Positions 10,262 through 19,621 of a stretch of 64,000 bases of DNA are shown here, piece by piece. Position 1 is the stretch's first letter; every line of letters begins with the position of its first letter. The notes beneath the pieces are model-generated. The model did no database searches. It saw only the letters and a list, made by a program, of their open reading frames with translations, and was not told where the DNA came from. Source of the stretch: Novosphingobium sp. 9 (lineage in GTDB: Bacteria > Pseudomonadota > Alphaproteobacteria > Sphingomonadales > Sphingomonadaceae). The translations under genes were made by a program, and so were the position numbers. The stretch covers positions 62,001-126,000 of the forward strand of contig NZ_CP022708.1 of assembly GCF_025340265.1 (NCBI RefSeq), in the 5' to 3' direction.

Positions 10262-12711
10262 GTGGAGGTGGCCCTCTTCGCTACTCCCTCACGCCGGATC
10301 GGGCGGGCCGCCATCCTGCACCGGGGCGCGACAACGGGCGTTCTGTGCATCGCCCTTGCAGCATTCCCGAGCGCCGTGCGTGCCGATCCGGCACCAGCGA
10401 TCACCTCACGAACCGAATGCACGGCGTCTGCGCTGCCCGATGCGCAACCGATGCCGGTCAGCGTGGTGCTCAACGGCGCGCATCAGCCCGAATCGGCGCT
10501 GGCCCTCCAGGCGGGCGACTGCCTTTATCTGCGCCTTGCCGATGCCCGCGGGCTGGGCCTTGCGCCGGCACCCGATGCACCGATCATGAGCGTGGAAGGC
10601 GAACCCTATCTGACACTGGACACCAAGACCGGGGGGCCGGTTTCCGCGCATCTCCTTGAAGACGGCACGCTGGCCATCACCGCGGCCGCCACCGCTTTCG
10701 CTGCCCGCCATCTTGGCGAGGTCGACCATGCCGTCGCGCTGTCGCCGATCGTCCCGGCGATCTTTCTGGATTACGACATCGACGTTCTGCACGATGGAGG
10801 CGGCACGCGTGCCACCGCATTGCTGGAAGGTACGATCTCCGGCGCATGGGGGGTCTTTTCGACAAGCGGCATTGTGGCAGGTGGACTTGAAACTGGCGGT
10901 CGGGGCGTCGGCGCCGCGCAGACGGTCCGGCTGGACAGCAGCTGGCTGCGCGACTTCCCCGCCCATCGCCTGCGGCTCGTGCTGGGCGATACCCTGACGC
11001 GCGGCTCGTCCTGGACCGGACCGGCGCGCATCGCAGGGATACGTCTGGGCACGGAATTCGCGCTTGCCCCCGAATGGCTGACCTGGCCGCTGCCGGAACT
11101 CGCGGGAAGTTCGGTGCTGCCCTCCACGCTGGAGCTTGTCGCCCGGCAGGACCGGCGCGATATTCCGCTGGCCCCCGGCGATTTCACCTATGCCTGGCGT
11201 CCGCAATTCAGCGGCGCGGGCACAGTGACGATGACTTTGCGCGACATATCAGGCGCGGTGCGGACGGTAACGCGCAGTTACTACGCTTCTCAGGGGCTGT
11301 TGCGGCCCGGCCTCGTCGACTTTTCGGTCGAAGCAGGTGCGCTGCGCCGAAATTATGGCGTCTCCAGCTTCGATTACGGGGCACTGATGGGGGGAGCCAC
11401 GTTGCGCCGGGGCATGACCGATCACCTGACGCTGGAAGCGCGGATCGAGGGCGGCGACGGGGTGGCCATGGGCAGCGCGGGAGGCACGATCCTCCTCGCG
11501 AACTTGCTCGAAGTGAACCTTGGCGGCGCCCTGTCGCATGGCCCCCTCGGTGGAGGCCACCTCGCCCAGATACAGGCACAGCGATTGACGCAAAGCTATT
11601 CGCTGACCGCCAGCTATCGGCTGCGCAGCGCCCAGTTCCGGCAGGTGGGTGAAGTGCTCCTGCCCGGAAGCGGCGCCAGTCGCGAACTTGCGCTTTCCGG
11701 CAGCCTTGCCCTGGGGCGCGGCGGCAGCGTGACCGCTGGCTATCTCCGTGTCGGCCAGGGCGCATCGCGCTATGCCATCGCCTCGCTGGGCTGGAGCGGC
11801 AACTGGCGCAAGGCCTATGTCTCGCTTGGCGCGCAGCACACGATGCGAAGCACAGGCGATGGCGGTGGCGAGACCAGCCTGATCGCCGGGCTCACCGTGC
11901 CGCTCGGCGGCGGAGGCAACATCAGCCTTTCGGCGGACCGCAGCCGCAGCCTTGCCGCGATCGACCGCAGCCCGCCCGGCAATCTTGGCCTCGGCTATCA
12001 TCTGGCAGGCGGATACGAGCAAAGCATGGGCCGACACTCGACGGGCAAGTGCAATGGCGGACACGCGCGGGAGAGATCGACGTTGCCGGGCTCTACCGCG
12101 ACGGCGCGGCGTCGGCCCGGATCGAACTGCGCGGCGGCCTAGTCGCAGCGGGCGGAACCGTCAGCGCCACCCCGCGTATCGAAGACGCGCTCGCTGTCGT
12201 GGACGTTGCCTCGGATGCGCGCGTGGAGGTCATGGTGGAAAACCGCCCGACCGGTTCCAGCACCGACAAGCGCCACGGCGCCATCGTCACCGGACTTCAG
12301 GCCTATTCGCCCAACCGCATCTCCATCGATCCCGACCAGCAGCCGCTGGAAGACACGCTCGACACCGCCGAAAAAGTCGTGACACCCGGCTGGCGACAAG
12401 CGGCACGCGTCACGTTCGGTGATCGGGGCAGCGTGCCGGTTCGCCTGCGCGTACGCGATCCTTCCGGTGCGGTTCTGCCTGTGGGACTATCGGTGTTCCT
12501 CACCGGGACAGGGACAGGCGCCGAAACAGTGACAGGCCACGGCGGGGACGTTTTCCTCGCCTCCTACCCGCCCCCGGACACCATGTTGCGCATCACCGGG
12601 GCGGCCCAGGGCGCCTGCCTCGTGCCCCTGCCGGACCATGCTCCGGCAGATACATTGGCCAGGCCCCTGATCGTGACCTGCCGCCCCGAGATCCGGAGTC
12701 CCTCCCCATGA
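10262..12711 (+). pseudogene. Outer-membrane fimbrial usher, frameshifted near 12048
   Basis: The outer-membrane pore of the pilus system. The first frame (10262 to 12142) gives the signal peptide, the N-terminal chaperone-binding region and most of the 24-strand barrel, including the plug area (TWPLPELAGSSVLPSTLELV, PGDFTY, RSYYASQGLLRPG). It then runs into nonsense after GGYEQSMGRHSTG. The homologous sequence continues in another frame from about 12049 (VQWRTRAGEIDVAGLYRDG) to 12711, where the C-terminal domains lie (NRISIDPDQQPLEDTLD, RLRVRDPSGAVLPVG). One base appears lost at about 12041-12050. Repaired length is about 816 residues, normal for an usher. Everything else looks intact, so the break may be a sequencing error. 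Confidence 0.88.
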
Positions 12712-12730
12712 TCGCGAGACGCCCAGCCGC

Positions 12731-13231
12731 GTGCTTCCCCCCCGCGCCGCGATCGTTCGGGCGATGCTGGCAACCTGCACTCTAGTCCTGCCCGTACAGA
12801 CCGCAAAGGCTCAGGTGTCGGTATGCGCGCTGTGCTCGTGCGGCGTGACCTCCACCGGGCTGGCTTTCGGAAACTACGATGCCGGCACCACCGCTCCTCG
12901 CGATGTCAACGCGACGGTTACGGTAAACTGCACCTCGCTTGCCCAGATCAACGGCGGCGCGGTGATTTCGCTCAGCGGCGGCGAATCGGGCAATCCCGCC
13001 GCGCGGCGCATGGTCAAGGGCGCGGACACCCTGACCTACCAGATCTACAGCAACACAGCGCGGACAACGGTGTGGGGCAACGGCACCGGCGGCACCTCCA
13101 CCGTCACGGTGTCGCTGACCGGCCTGCTTTCGTCCAGTGCGACCGCGACCGCCTATGGCCGCATCCCCGCGCGCCAGTTCGTGCGCGCCGGGGCCTATAC
13201 CGATACAGTCACGATCACCGTCACGTACTGA
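12731..13231 (+). CDS. Spore-coat-U (SCPU) domain pilin, second subunit
   Basis: About 166 residues with a signal peptide (MLATCTLVLPVQTAKAQ) and an SCPU domain that parallels the first subunit: FGNYDAGTTAPRDVNATVTVNCTS, and the C-terminus YGRIPARQFVRAGAYTDTVTITVTY. The start is uncertain. The GTG at 12731 is in frame, but an ATG at 12708 overlaps the usher stop (ATGA), encodes a positively charged MIARRPAA, and is offset by one base from the main frame. That suggests another lost base between 12708 and 12731. It closes the pilus operon and is likely a minor or tip subunit, by analogy with Csu-type pili. Confidence 0.8.
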   Translation: MLPPRAAIVRAMLATCTLVLPVQTAKAQVSVCALCSCGVTSTGLAFGNYDAGTTAPRDVNATVTVNCTSLAQINGGAVISLSGGESGNPAARRMVKGADTLTYQIYSNTARTTVWGNGTGGTSTVTVSLTGLLSSSATATAYGRIPARQFVRAGAYTDTVTITVTY

Positions 13232-13341
13232 AATACTGCGACACACCGTGCAGAAACACTTTGTCATGCACGAGACCATCTGCGGACACGGGCACGCCGC
13301 TATCAGGAGGGCAACAGACACAGTCCCCTGGAGTGAACCTC

Positions 13342-13656
13342 ATGTCCCTGCTTGCATTTGTTGCCGCTGTCATTTCTCCCACCCTGCCCGTCACCGCCCT
13401 GCCGGTACTTCCCGCCGCTGCCGGCTACGGCTGCGTGGTTCACGACAACGGCACCAAGGCCGCCTGCCCTGCTTCTCCCTATCGCGTCGCGCAGGGCAAG
13501 GGCATGACCGCCCCCACCCGCACCCACAAGGCCAAGACCCAGGCTGGCCCGACCCCGGTCTGCCACCCGGACCCGATGAAGGGCCGCGCCTGCCGCCATC
13601 ATGAAGCTCAGCGCGAGGATGCGACCCTCGAGGCGACCGCCGTCGCCGTTCGCTGA
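13342..13656 (+). CDS. Small secreted basic protein, function unknown
   Basis: A possible 104-residue protein starting MSLLAFVAAVISPTLPVTALPV, which looks like a signal peptide, followed by a basic, Pro/Ala/His-rich mature part with four cysteines (GCVVH, AACP, PVCHP, ACRHH). I recognise no family. It lies between the pilus operon and the response-regulator gene, reads in the same direction, and has an AGGAGGG-like stretch about 30 bp upstream, somewhat far for a ribosome site. Another long frame covers the same bases on the minus strand, so the coding call rests mainly on the signal-peptide-like N-terminus and the cysteines. Confidence 0.45.
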   Translation: MSLLAFVAAVISPTLPVTALPVLPAAAGYGCVVHDNGTKAACPASPYRVAQGKGMTAPTRTHKAKTQAGPTPVCHPDPMKGRACRHHEAQREDATLEATAVAVR

Positions 13657-13749
13657 CAACCTGCCGGGCGGGGTCGACAGTACTCCCGTTCCCTGAAAAC
13701 CCCGTCCGGCACCCTTTCTTTCCGATATAACGGCGGCCCCCACCTCTTC

Positions 13750-14472
13750 ATGACTTCCCCCCGTATCCTGCTCGTCGAGGACGATCACGCCCTCCGTTCC
13801 CTCACTGCCCGTGCGCTGCGTCAGGACGGTTTCGAGGTCTGCACCGCCGAAACAGGCGCCAAGATGTGGACCCTCTGGCGAGAGGAGAATCCCAGCCTTC
13901 TTGTGCTGGACGTCATGCTTCCCGATGCCAACGGCTTCGACCTGTTCCGGCAGTTGCGTCGGGAAAGCGAAGTGCCGGTGATCTTCGTGAGCGCGCGGGG
14001 CACGGAAAGCGACCGCGTTCTCGGACTCGAACTGGGCGCCGATGACTATCTCCCCAAGCCCTACAGCACGCGCGAATTGTCCGCGCGCGTGGGGGCCGTG
14101 TTGCGCCGTGGCCGCACGCGTCCGGGCGAACCAGGCGTCGCCGAACCGTCCAGCAGCGACACGATCACGTTCGAGGGCTGGAGCGTCAGCCTGGCACGGC
14201 GCGAACTGCGATCGCCCACGAATGCGATCGTCGATCTGACCGGTGCCGAGTTCGATCTTCTGGCCACGTTCCTCTCCCACCCGCAGCGCGTTCTCGGGCG
14301 CGAGCGATTGCTCGAACTCTCGCGCGACCGGCTTTCCGACCAGTCCGACCGCAGCATCGACGTGCTGGTCAGCCGCCTGCGCCGCAAGTTGCGCAGCGGA
14401 GAGGCCGAAGCCGTCATCACCACCGTGCGCGGCGTCGGCTACATGTTCCGTGCCGAGGTGGAACGCGCCTGA
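13750..14472 (+). CDS. OmpR-family response regulator (no adjacent kinase)
   Basis: A 240-residue two-domain regulator. The receiver domain has the acidic pair (LLVEDDHA), the phospho-acceptor Asp in LLVLDVMLPDANGF, the Thr/Ser position in IFVSARG and Lys in YLPKPYS. The C-terminal winged-helix domain ends with SIDVLVSRLRRKLRSGEAEAVITTVRGVGYMF. No histidine kinase gene is next to it, so it is an orphan within this window. The next gene in the same direction is a TorF-type porin 300 bp away, a candidate target by position only. The ATG at 13750 starts directly at the receiver domain. Confidence 0.9.
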   Translation: MTSPRILLVEDDHALRSLTARALRQDGFEVCTAETGAKMWTLWREENPSLLVLDVMLPDANGFDLFRQLRRESEVPVIFVSARGTESDRVLGLELGADDYLPKPYSTRELSARVGAVLRRGRTRPGEPGVAEPSSSDTITFEGWSVSLARRELRSPTNAIVDLTGAEFDLLATFLSHPQRVLGRERLLELSRDRLSDQSDRSIDVLVSRLRRKLRSGEAEAVITTVRGVGYMFRAEVERA

Positions 14473-14600
14473 CCCCTTTTCCGCTCTCTCTGCCGCCACC
14501 ACTGCCGACCGCCGCCTTTGTCCTCAATCCGCTCCACGCGCGCGAATTGAGGACATTTGCTTTCGCCGTCCCGCCTCACCGCGCAGCAATCCATCCCAAA

Positions 14601-14615
14601 GTTTCCTCGGGAAAC
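14601..14615. promoter_or_regulatory. Candidate partition site 1 (GTTTCC-N3-GGAAAC)
   Basis: GTTTCCTCGGGAAAC is a perfect palindromic pair of GTTTCC arms with a 3-bp centre. It matches the three other copies near parB and repA (18205, 19207, 19606), which have a 4-bp centre. It lies 171 bp upstream of the TorF porin gene and about 1.1 kb before parA. Confidence 0.6.
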
Positions 14616-14771
14616 ATTTTGTCACGTTCGGGCAAAGGCCGGGACACCACCTCCGGATAGGGTGATCCGCGAAGCCGGGAAAAAGACCTCGCCACATCAA
14701 GCGCGACGGCGCCGGCTTCCGCAGGGTGGAACCATTTGAACCACCATAAGAACATGAGGGAAATCAACACT

Positions 14772-15593
14772 ATGAAGATGCGTCTTCTCGCCGCCCTGGC
14801 GCTTGCCGGGTGCGCCACTCCCGCCCTTGCGCAGGAAGGCGACACCGCCCCGCCCAAGGACATCACCGTCACCGGCAGCGTTGCCCTCGTCAGCGATTAC
14901 CGTTTCCGCGGCGTCTCGCAGAGCGACAAGGAACTGGCGGTTCAGGGCGGCCTGACCGTCACGCACTCCAGCGGCTTCTATGTCGGCACCTGGGCCTCGA
15001 ACCTTGCCGGATGGGGCACCTTCGGCGGCTCGAACACCGAACTCGATCTGATCGGCGGCTATTCGACCGAGATTTCCTCGGGCACGACAGTCGACGTCGG
15101 CCTGACCTGGTACATGTATCCGGGTGGCGCCAGCAACACCGACTTCGCAGAGCCCTATGTGAAGCTTTCGCACACCCTGGGCCCGGTAAAGGCGCTGGTC
15201 GGCGTGGCCTACGCGCCCAAACAGCAGGCGCTCGGCAACTATTCGGCCACATCCTACAGCCGGGGCCAGAAGGAGGATAACTTCTATATCTGGGGCGATG
15301 CCAGCGCCGGAGTGCCGAACACCGCTCTCAGCGTGAAGGCGCATCTCGGCTATTCGAACGGCAACCCCGGCCTCGGCCCCAACGGCACCAGCGTTGCGCC
15401 TACGGGCGAATATTTCGACTGGCTGCTCGGTGCCGACTACGCGCTCGGCCCGGTCACGCTGGGTGTCGCCTATGTGGACACCAATATCAGCAAATCCGAA
15501 TCGGCGTATCTTCAGCCCAACTTCTCCTCAAGCAAGAACGGCTCCTCGATCGCCGCTTCGCAAGTGGTGTTTTCGGTCTCGGCAGGCTTCTGA
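14772..15593 (+). CDS. TorF-family putative outer-membrane porin
   Basis: A 273-residue beta-barrel protein of the TorF putative porin family (formerly the Gcw_chp conserved protein). The signal peptide ends ALAGCATPALAQ. The family start of the mature chain is visible (VTGSVALVSDYRFRGVSQSDKELAVQGGLT), as are WASNLAGWGTFGGSNTELDLIGGY and a C-terminus ending in Phe (VVFSVSAGF), the usual signal for barrel assembly. The ATG at 14772 has an AGGGAA ribosome site; a further in-frame ATG lies 36 bp upstream. Transported substrate is unknown. A strong terminator follows, so it is monocistronic. Confidence 0.85.
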   Translation: MKMRLLAALALAGCATPALAQEGDTAPPKDITVTGSVALVSDYRFRGVSQSDKELAVQGGLTVTHSSGFYVGTWASNLAGWGTFGGSNTELDLIGGYSTEISSGTTVDVGLTWYMYPGGASNTDFAEPYVKLSHTLGPVKALVGVAYAPKQQALGNYSATSYSRGQKEDNFYIWGDASAGVPNTALSVKAHLGYSNGNPGLGPNGTSVAPTGEYFDWLLGADYALGPVTLGVAYVDTNISKSESAYLQPNFSSSKNGSSIAASQVVFSVSAGF

Positions 15594-15617
15594 ACCCCAA
15601 TCTGCTGAGATCGATTC

Positions 15618-15657
15618 GGCCCGTCTCGACAGTTGTCGAGGCGGGCCTTTGCTTTTT
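15618..15657 (+). terminator. Intrinsic terminator of the TorF porin gene
   Basis: A 13-bp stem (15618-15630 with 15635-15647, one G-T pair) and an AGTT loop are followed by TTTGCTTTTT. This is a textbook rho-independent terminator between the porin and parA. Confidence 0.9.
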
Positions 15658-15746
15658 CTGATGATAGAGTTCTGCGGGGTGCTGGACTGAATATCTTTAA
15701 GCGCATATGAACTTAAAGACGTTCAACGAAACGGGCTACCCCTTCG

Positions 15747-16939
15747 ATGCATTCAGAAGTCGAGCGCATTGCCGAAATGGCACAGGCGGGCGAGCGCATG
15801 ATCGAGCGCCTGCGCCGTCAGGCTTTCCTGCCCGAATCGCGCAAGGGCCTCAATATCCGCTTCGGCATTGCCGAAGCCGCTGCCTTGCTGGGCTGCTCGA
15901 CGAATCGCATCCGCATGGCGGAGGACGATGGGCGCCTTCCCCGCCCCGCCCCACCGAGAACGGCCGCCGTCCGGGATATTCGGTGGAAGACCTGCTGAAT
16001 ATGCGCGACGTGCTCGGCGCCTCGCCGGCACGGGCTCCGCTCGACAATCCCGCGCTGATCGCCGTGCAGAACTTCAAGGGCGGTGTCGGCAAATCCACGG
16101 TCACCACGCACCTTGCGCATTACTTTGCCGTGCAGGGCTATCGCGTGCTGGTCGTCGACTGCGACAGTCAGGCGACGACGACGACCCTGTTCGGTTTCAA
16201 TCCGCACTTCAACATCACGCGCGAACAGACGCTCTATCCCTATCTCTCGATCGACCCGACTCAGACCGACCTGCTCTATGCCGTGCAGAAGACGCCATGG
16301 CCGAACGTCGATCTGATTCCCTCGAACCTCGAACTGTTCGATGTCGAGTATGAACTGGCAGCCAGTGGCGCGGATGGCGGCTCCGTGCTCGCCTCGCGCT
16401 TCCGCAAGCTCAAGCAGGGCCTGCACGATCTGGCGCGCAACTACGATGTCGTGATTCTCGATCCGCCGCCAGCCTTGGGCACCATCAGCCTGGCCGTGAT
16501 GCAGGCGGCCAACGCCCTTATCGTGCCGCTGGCCGCCACGACGCCCGATTTCTGCTCGACCGTGCAGTTCCTCTCGATGATGGATCAGGTCACGAGCCAG
16601 CTCGCGCAGGCAGGCATCTCGGTCGATTACGATTTCGTGCGCCTGCTGTGCTCGAAGTTCGATTCCAACGATCCCAGCCATGCCATGGTCCGCCAGATCA
16701 TGGAACAGACCTTCGGCCCGGCCCTCCTGCCCGTTCCGATTCTGGAAAGCGCCGAGATCAGCCATGCCGCCTTGCGGATGATGACGGTCTACGAACTGGA
16801 AAAACCCATCGGTACGCCGCGCACCCACAAGCGCTGCCGCGCCAACCTCGATGAAGCGATGGCGCAGGTCGAAGCGCTTGTGCGTCGGGGCTGGGGCATT
16901 GCCGAACCCGCCAGCGAGCAGGACGTGATCAATGCCTGA
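15747..16939 (+). pseudogene. parA: ParA-type partition ATPase, frameshifted near 15945
   Basis: The Walker-type ATPase that drives segregation of this replicon. The N-terminus reads from the ATG at 15747 and includes a helix-turn-helix (FGIAEAAALLGCSTNRIRMAEDDGRLP), as in large type-Ia ParAs that also autoregulate. The frame then breaks in the C-rich run 15939-15952 and resumes one base off with PTENGRRPGYSVEDLL. The ATPase part is intact: deviant Walker A KGGVGKST at about 16078-16098, VVDCDSQATTT, and VILDPPPALG. Repaired length is about 397 residues. parB follows 97 bp downstream and repA after that. Because loss of ParA should destabilise a large low-copy replicon, a sequencing deletion is the likely explanation. 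Confidence 0.88.
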
Positions 16940-16978
16940 CGGCGGCCCAACGCCCCTTTATGTTCTCTGTATGTACCC

Positions 16979-16994
16979 CGACATTTCGGGAACG
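16979..16994 (+). promoter_or_regulatory. Iteron-like site in the parA-parB gap
   Basis: CGACATTTCGGGAACG matches the origin iterons at 20747 and 20825 at 14 and 15 of 16 positions. It sits 43 bp before the parB start. It may let RepA, or another protein that binds these repeats, adjust parB-repA expression. Confidence 0.55.
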
Positions 16995-17036
16995 GACCAT
17001 GGCGTCCGCCGAAGCCGCACCGGGAGGAACTGACCG

Positions 17037-18173
17037 ATGGCCCGCAAACAGTCCGACTATCTCGCCAGCCTCCTTGCCGAAGAAGCGACTGCCGCGTCAC
17101 AGAGCGCGATCTCTGCCGATGCTCCCATCGCAAGCGCTCAGGCGAAGTCCGAAGAAGCGTCAGCGCCGGTAACGACGCCACAGGCCGACGCGCCGGCCCC
17201 CTCCCCTGCCCCGCGCGCGTCCGCGCGGGCCGGTCTGTCCTTGCTCGGCCGCGAAAATGCCCTTGCCCGTGTTGCCAGCGGCGAAGTTCGCCAGGTTACA
17301 CAACTGCTGCTCGACCCTGCCCGCGTGCGGGTGTGGGAAGGCAACGCGCGTATCCAGTCGAAGCTTTCGGAAGAAAGCTGCCGCGATCTGATCGATTCGA
17401 TTCTCGCCGAGGGTGGCCAGCGCGTGGCCGCCGTCGTGCGGCACATCAGTGGCGATCCCGATCACGATTACGAACTGATCGCCGGCAGTCGGCGCCATTT
17501 CGCCATTTCCTGGCTTCGGGCGCATTCCTATCCGGACATGCGGCTGCTTGCGCAAGTCGCTGATCTAGATGACGAATCTGCCTTTCGTCTCGCTGACATC
17601 GAGAACCGGGCGCGCAAGGATATCTCGGATATCGAGCGCGCGCGCAATTATGCCGATGCCATCCAGCGCCACTACGGCGGCCGCGCCGTGCGGATGGCCG
17701 AACGCCTCAAGCTCTCGAAGGGCTGGCTTTCCAAGATGCTCAAGGCGGCGACGATTCCGGACACGATCCTGATCGCCTTCGCCGATCTTCACGAACTGAC
17801 GCTCAATCCCGCCTATCGGCTCGCGCAGGCCATCGACGATCCGGTGCGCGCCAAGGCCATCCGTCGCGAGGCCGAGGCTATCGCCGCCGAGAACATCAAG
17901 GCGCTCTCTTCGGGCGCGCTTGCCCTGCCCGGCTCGGCAGCGCTTGCCCGCCTGATGGCGGCAACGGGCTCGCCCGGTCGCCCGCGCGAACAGGGTTTCG
18001 CCTTCGACGTGAACAACGCGCATGGCCGCCCGATCCTGTCCCTGAAGTCGGTCAACCGCCAGGGCCTGACGCTGCATGTGCCGATGGCCAGCGGCGCCGG
18101 CGACGAGCAACTGGCCGATGCCTTGCGACAGGTCCTCGCGACGCTGCGGGACAACGGGATTTCGGTGGTCTGA
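17037..18173 (+). CDS. parB: ParB-family centromere-binding protein
   Basis: A 378-residue ParB/Spo0J-type protein, probably a CTP-dependent DNA clamp that loads at centromere sites. After an Ala/Pro-rich N-terminal tail of about 65 residues (where ParB usually contacts ParA), the CTP-binding fold contains ELIAGSRRHFAI, with the arginine patch GSRRH at residues 150-154. The helix-turn-helix follows (VRMAERLKLSKGWLSKMLKAATIP, about residues 216-239). The C-terminal part probably mediates dimerisation. The ATG at 17037 has a GGAGGAAC ribosome site. repA begins 82 bp after its stop, and a GTTTCC-N4-GGAAAC palindrome lies between them. Confidence 0.92.
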   Translation: MARKQSDYLASLLAEEATAASQSAISADAPIASAQAKSEEASAPVTTPQADAPAPSPAPRASARAGLSLLGRENALARVASGEVRQVTQLLLDPARVRVWEGNARIQSKLSEESCRDLIDSILAEGGQRVAAVVRHISGDPDHDYELIAGSRRHFAISWLRAHSYPDMRLLAQVADLDDESAFRLADIENRARKDISDIERARNYADAIQRHYGGRAVRMAERLKLSKGWLSKMLKAATIPDTILIAFADLHELTLNPAYRLAQAIDDPVRAKAIRREAEAIAAENIKALSSGALALPGSAALARLMAATGSPGRPREQGFAFDVNNAHGRPILSLKSVNRQGLTLHVPMASGAGDEQLADALRQVLATLRDNGISVV

Positions 18174-18204
18174 TGGTCAAAACCGGGGGCGCGCCAATCG
18201 GAAA

Positions 18205-18220
18205 GTTTCCTCCAGGAAAC
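18205..18220. promoter_or_regulatory. Candidate partition site 2 (GTTTCCTCCAGGAAAC)
   Basis: A 16-bp site with perfect GTTTCC/GGAAAC arms around TCCA. It lies in the 82-bp gap between parB and repA, where a bound ParB could also affect repA expression. Confidence 0.65.
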
Positions 18221-18255
18221 ATCATCGCCTTTCATGTGCCGGAGGGCGTGCGGCG

Positions 18256-19506
18256 ATGAGTCCTGTCCGCGAACCCGCCGTCGCCAGCGAAAAGTTCGAC
18301 CTGTTCCTGCCCTATGTGGCGGACATGGCCCTGCGCGATCAGCGCGAGATGATGGAACGGCCGTTCTTCAGTCTGGCGAAGTCGAAACGCATCAAGGCGA
18401 TCGACTACACCAGTCCCGATGGCGAAGTGCATGTCCATGTCTCCGCCAATCCTGACTACGGGATGGCGACGATCTGGGATGCCGACATCCTGATCTACTG
18501 CGCCAGCGTTCTGGCCGACATGGCGCGGCGCGGGCGCAACGACCTTCCCCGCACGCTGCACATCATGCCCTACGATCTGCTTCGGGCCATCGGCCGTCCC
18601 ACCACCGGGCGCGCCTATGAGCTGCTGGGGCAGGCACTGGACCGCCTCGTCGCAACGACCATCAAGACGAACATTCGTGCCGACAACAGGCGAGAGGCTA
18701 CCTTCTCGTGGCTCGATGGCTGGACCCAGTTGGTCGACGAGCGCACCGAGCGTTCGCGCGGCATGACGCTGGAGCTGTCCAACTGGTTCTGGGAAGGCGT
18801 GACGATGAAGGGCGGCGTGCTGTCCATCGATCGCGCCTACTTCGACATCACCGGCGGGCGGGAACGCTGGCTCTACAGGGTCGCCCGCAAGCATGCCGGT
18901 GGCGCGGGCGAGAACGGCTTTGCCATCTCGATGCCCGTTCTGTTCGAAAAGTCGGGCGCCGAAGGCCAGTACCGCCGCTTCAAGTTCGAGATGCTCAAGC
19001 TCGCCGAAAAGGACGAGCTTCCCGGCTATGCCCTGTCGGTCGAAACGGCACGGGACGGCGAGCCGATGATCCGCATGCGGCGCCTTGACGGCAAAGGCGG
19101 CGCGGAAGGCCCCCTGCTCTCGCACAAGACACCGTCTGCGCGGTCCACGCCCTCCCCTGCCCCCGATCCGGGTCCGGCAGCCGATCGTCGCCCCGCTTCT
19201 GTAAAAGTTTCCCCGAGGAAACCGCAGAATTCTGCGCCGCAGCCTGCCGACGTGGTCGATGCCCGAGCGCTTATTCGCTCCACGGTTGCCGGTCTTTCGG
19301 ACGCAGCGACACGCGGTTTCATGACCGACGAAACCATCAACCTCCTGCGCCGGGAATGTCCGGGGTGGGACCTGCATGCGCTCCATGCCGAGTTCGAGCG
19401 CTGGATCAATGCCGACGTCGAACGCGTGCCCGCAGACTGGCAGCGCGCGTTCATCGGATGGGTTCGCCGCCACCACGCGAGAAACGGCCACCAACTGCGC
19501 GGGTGA
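18256..19506 (+). CDS. repA: Replication initiator protein A (RPA family)
   Basis: A 416-residue initiator of the RPA family common on sphingomonad and other alphaproteobacterial plasmids. The N-terminal two thirds carry the family blocks KFDLFLPYVADMALRDQREMMERPFFSLAKSKR, YDLLRAIGRPTTGRAYELLGQALDRLVATTI and LSNWFWEGVTMKGGVLSIDRAYFDITGGRERWLYRVARKHAG, which form winged-helix DNA-binding domains. A Pro/Ser-rich linker (about 300-330) joins a C-terminal helical region (LRRECPGWDLHALHAEFERWI). The ATG at 18256 starts directly before the conserved block. It is third in a parA-parB-repA order, and the iteron array 1.2 kb downstream is the likely binding target. A GTTTCC palindrome lies inside the linker-coding DNA. 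Confidence 0.93.
   Translation: MSPVREPAVASEKFDLFLPYVADMALRDQREMMERPFFSLAKSKRIKAIDYTSPDGEVHVHVSANPDYGMATIWDADILIYCASVLADMARRGRNDLPRTLHIMPYDLLRAIGRPTTGRAYELLGQALDRLVATTIKTNIRADNRREATFSWLDGWTQLVDERTERSRGMTLELSNWFWEGVTMKGGVLSIDRAYFDITGGRERWLYRVARKHAGGAGENGFAISMPVLFEKSGAEGQYRRFKFEMLKLAEKDELPGYALSVETARDGEPMIRMRRLDGKGGAEGPLLSHKTPSARSTPSPAPDPGPAADRRPASVKVSPRKPQNSAPQPADVVDARALIRSTVAGLSDAATRGFMTDETINLLRRECPGWDLHALHAEFERWINADVERVPADWQRAFIGWVRRHHARNGHQLRG
19207..19222. promoter_or_regulatory. Candidate partition site 3 (inside repA)
   Basis: GTTTCCCCGAGGAAAC has perfect 6-bp arms around CCGA. It is in the part of repA that encodes the flexible linker, where sequence constraint from the protein is low. 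Confidence 0.6.
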
Positions 19507-19605
19507 TCGGCGCCCCCTTCCCCGCTTCCGTACAACGCTAACGCCGATCTTTCCCCGTTATGGAAAGGTCGGCGCGCCCCCTTTTTCTCTGTGCAGAACG
19601 TTCCG

Positions 19606-19621
19606 CTTTCCCGCAGGAAAC
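19606..19621. promoter_or_regulatory. Candidate partition site 4 (one mismatch)
   Basis: CTTTCCCGCAGGAAAC keeps the N4-spaced arms with one mismatch in the left arm. It lies 100 bp after the repA stop. Confidence 0.5.

Noticed and set aside
13303..14502. Minus-strand 399-codon frame over the response regulator and small secreted protein
   Set aside because: The regulator on the other strand has all catalytic residues; the antisense frame shows no family features.
18232..19494. Minus-strand 420-codon frame over repA
   Set aside because: Antisense shadow of the conserved initiator.
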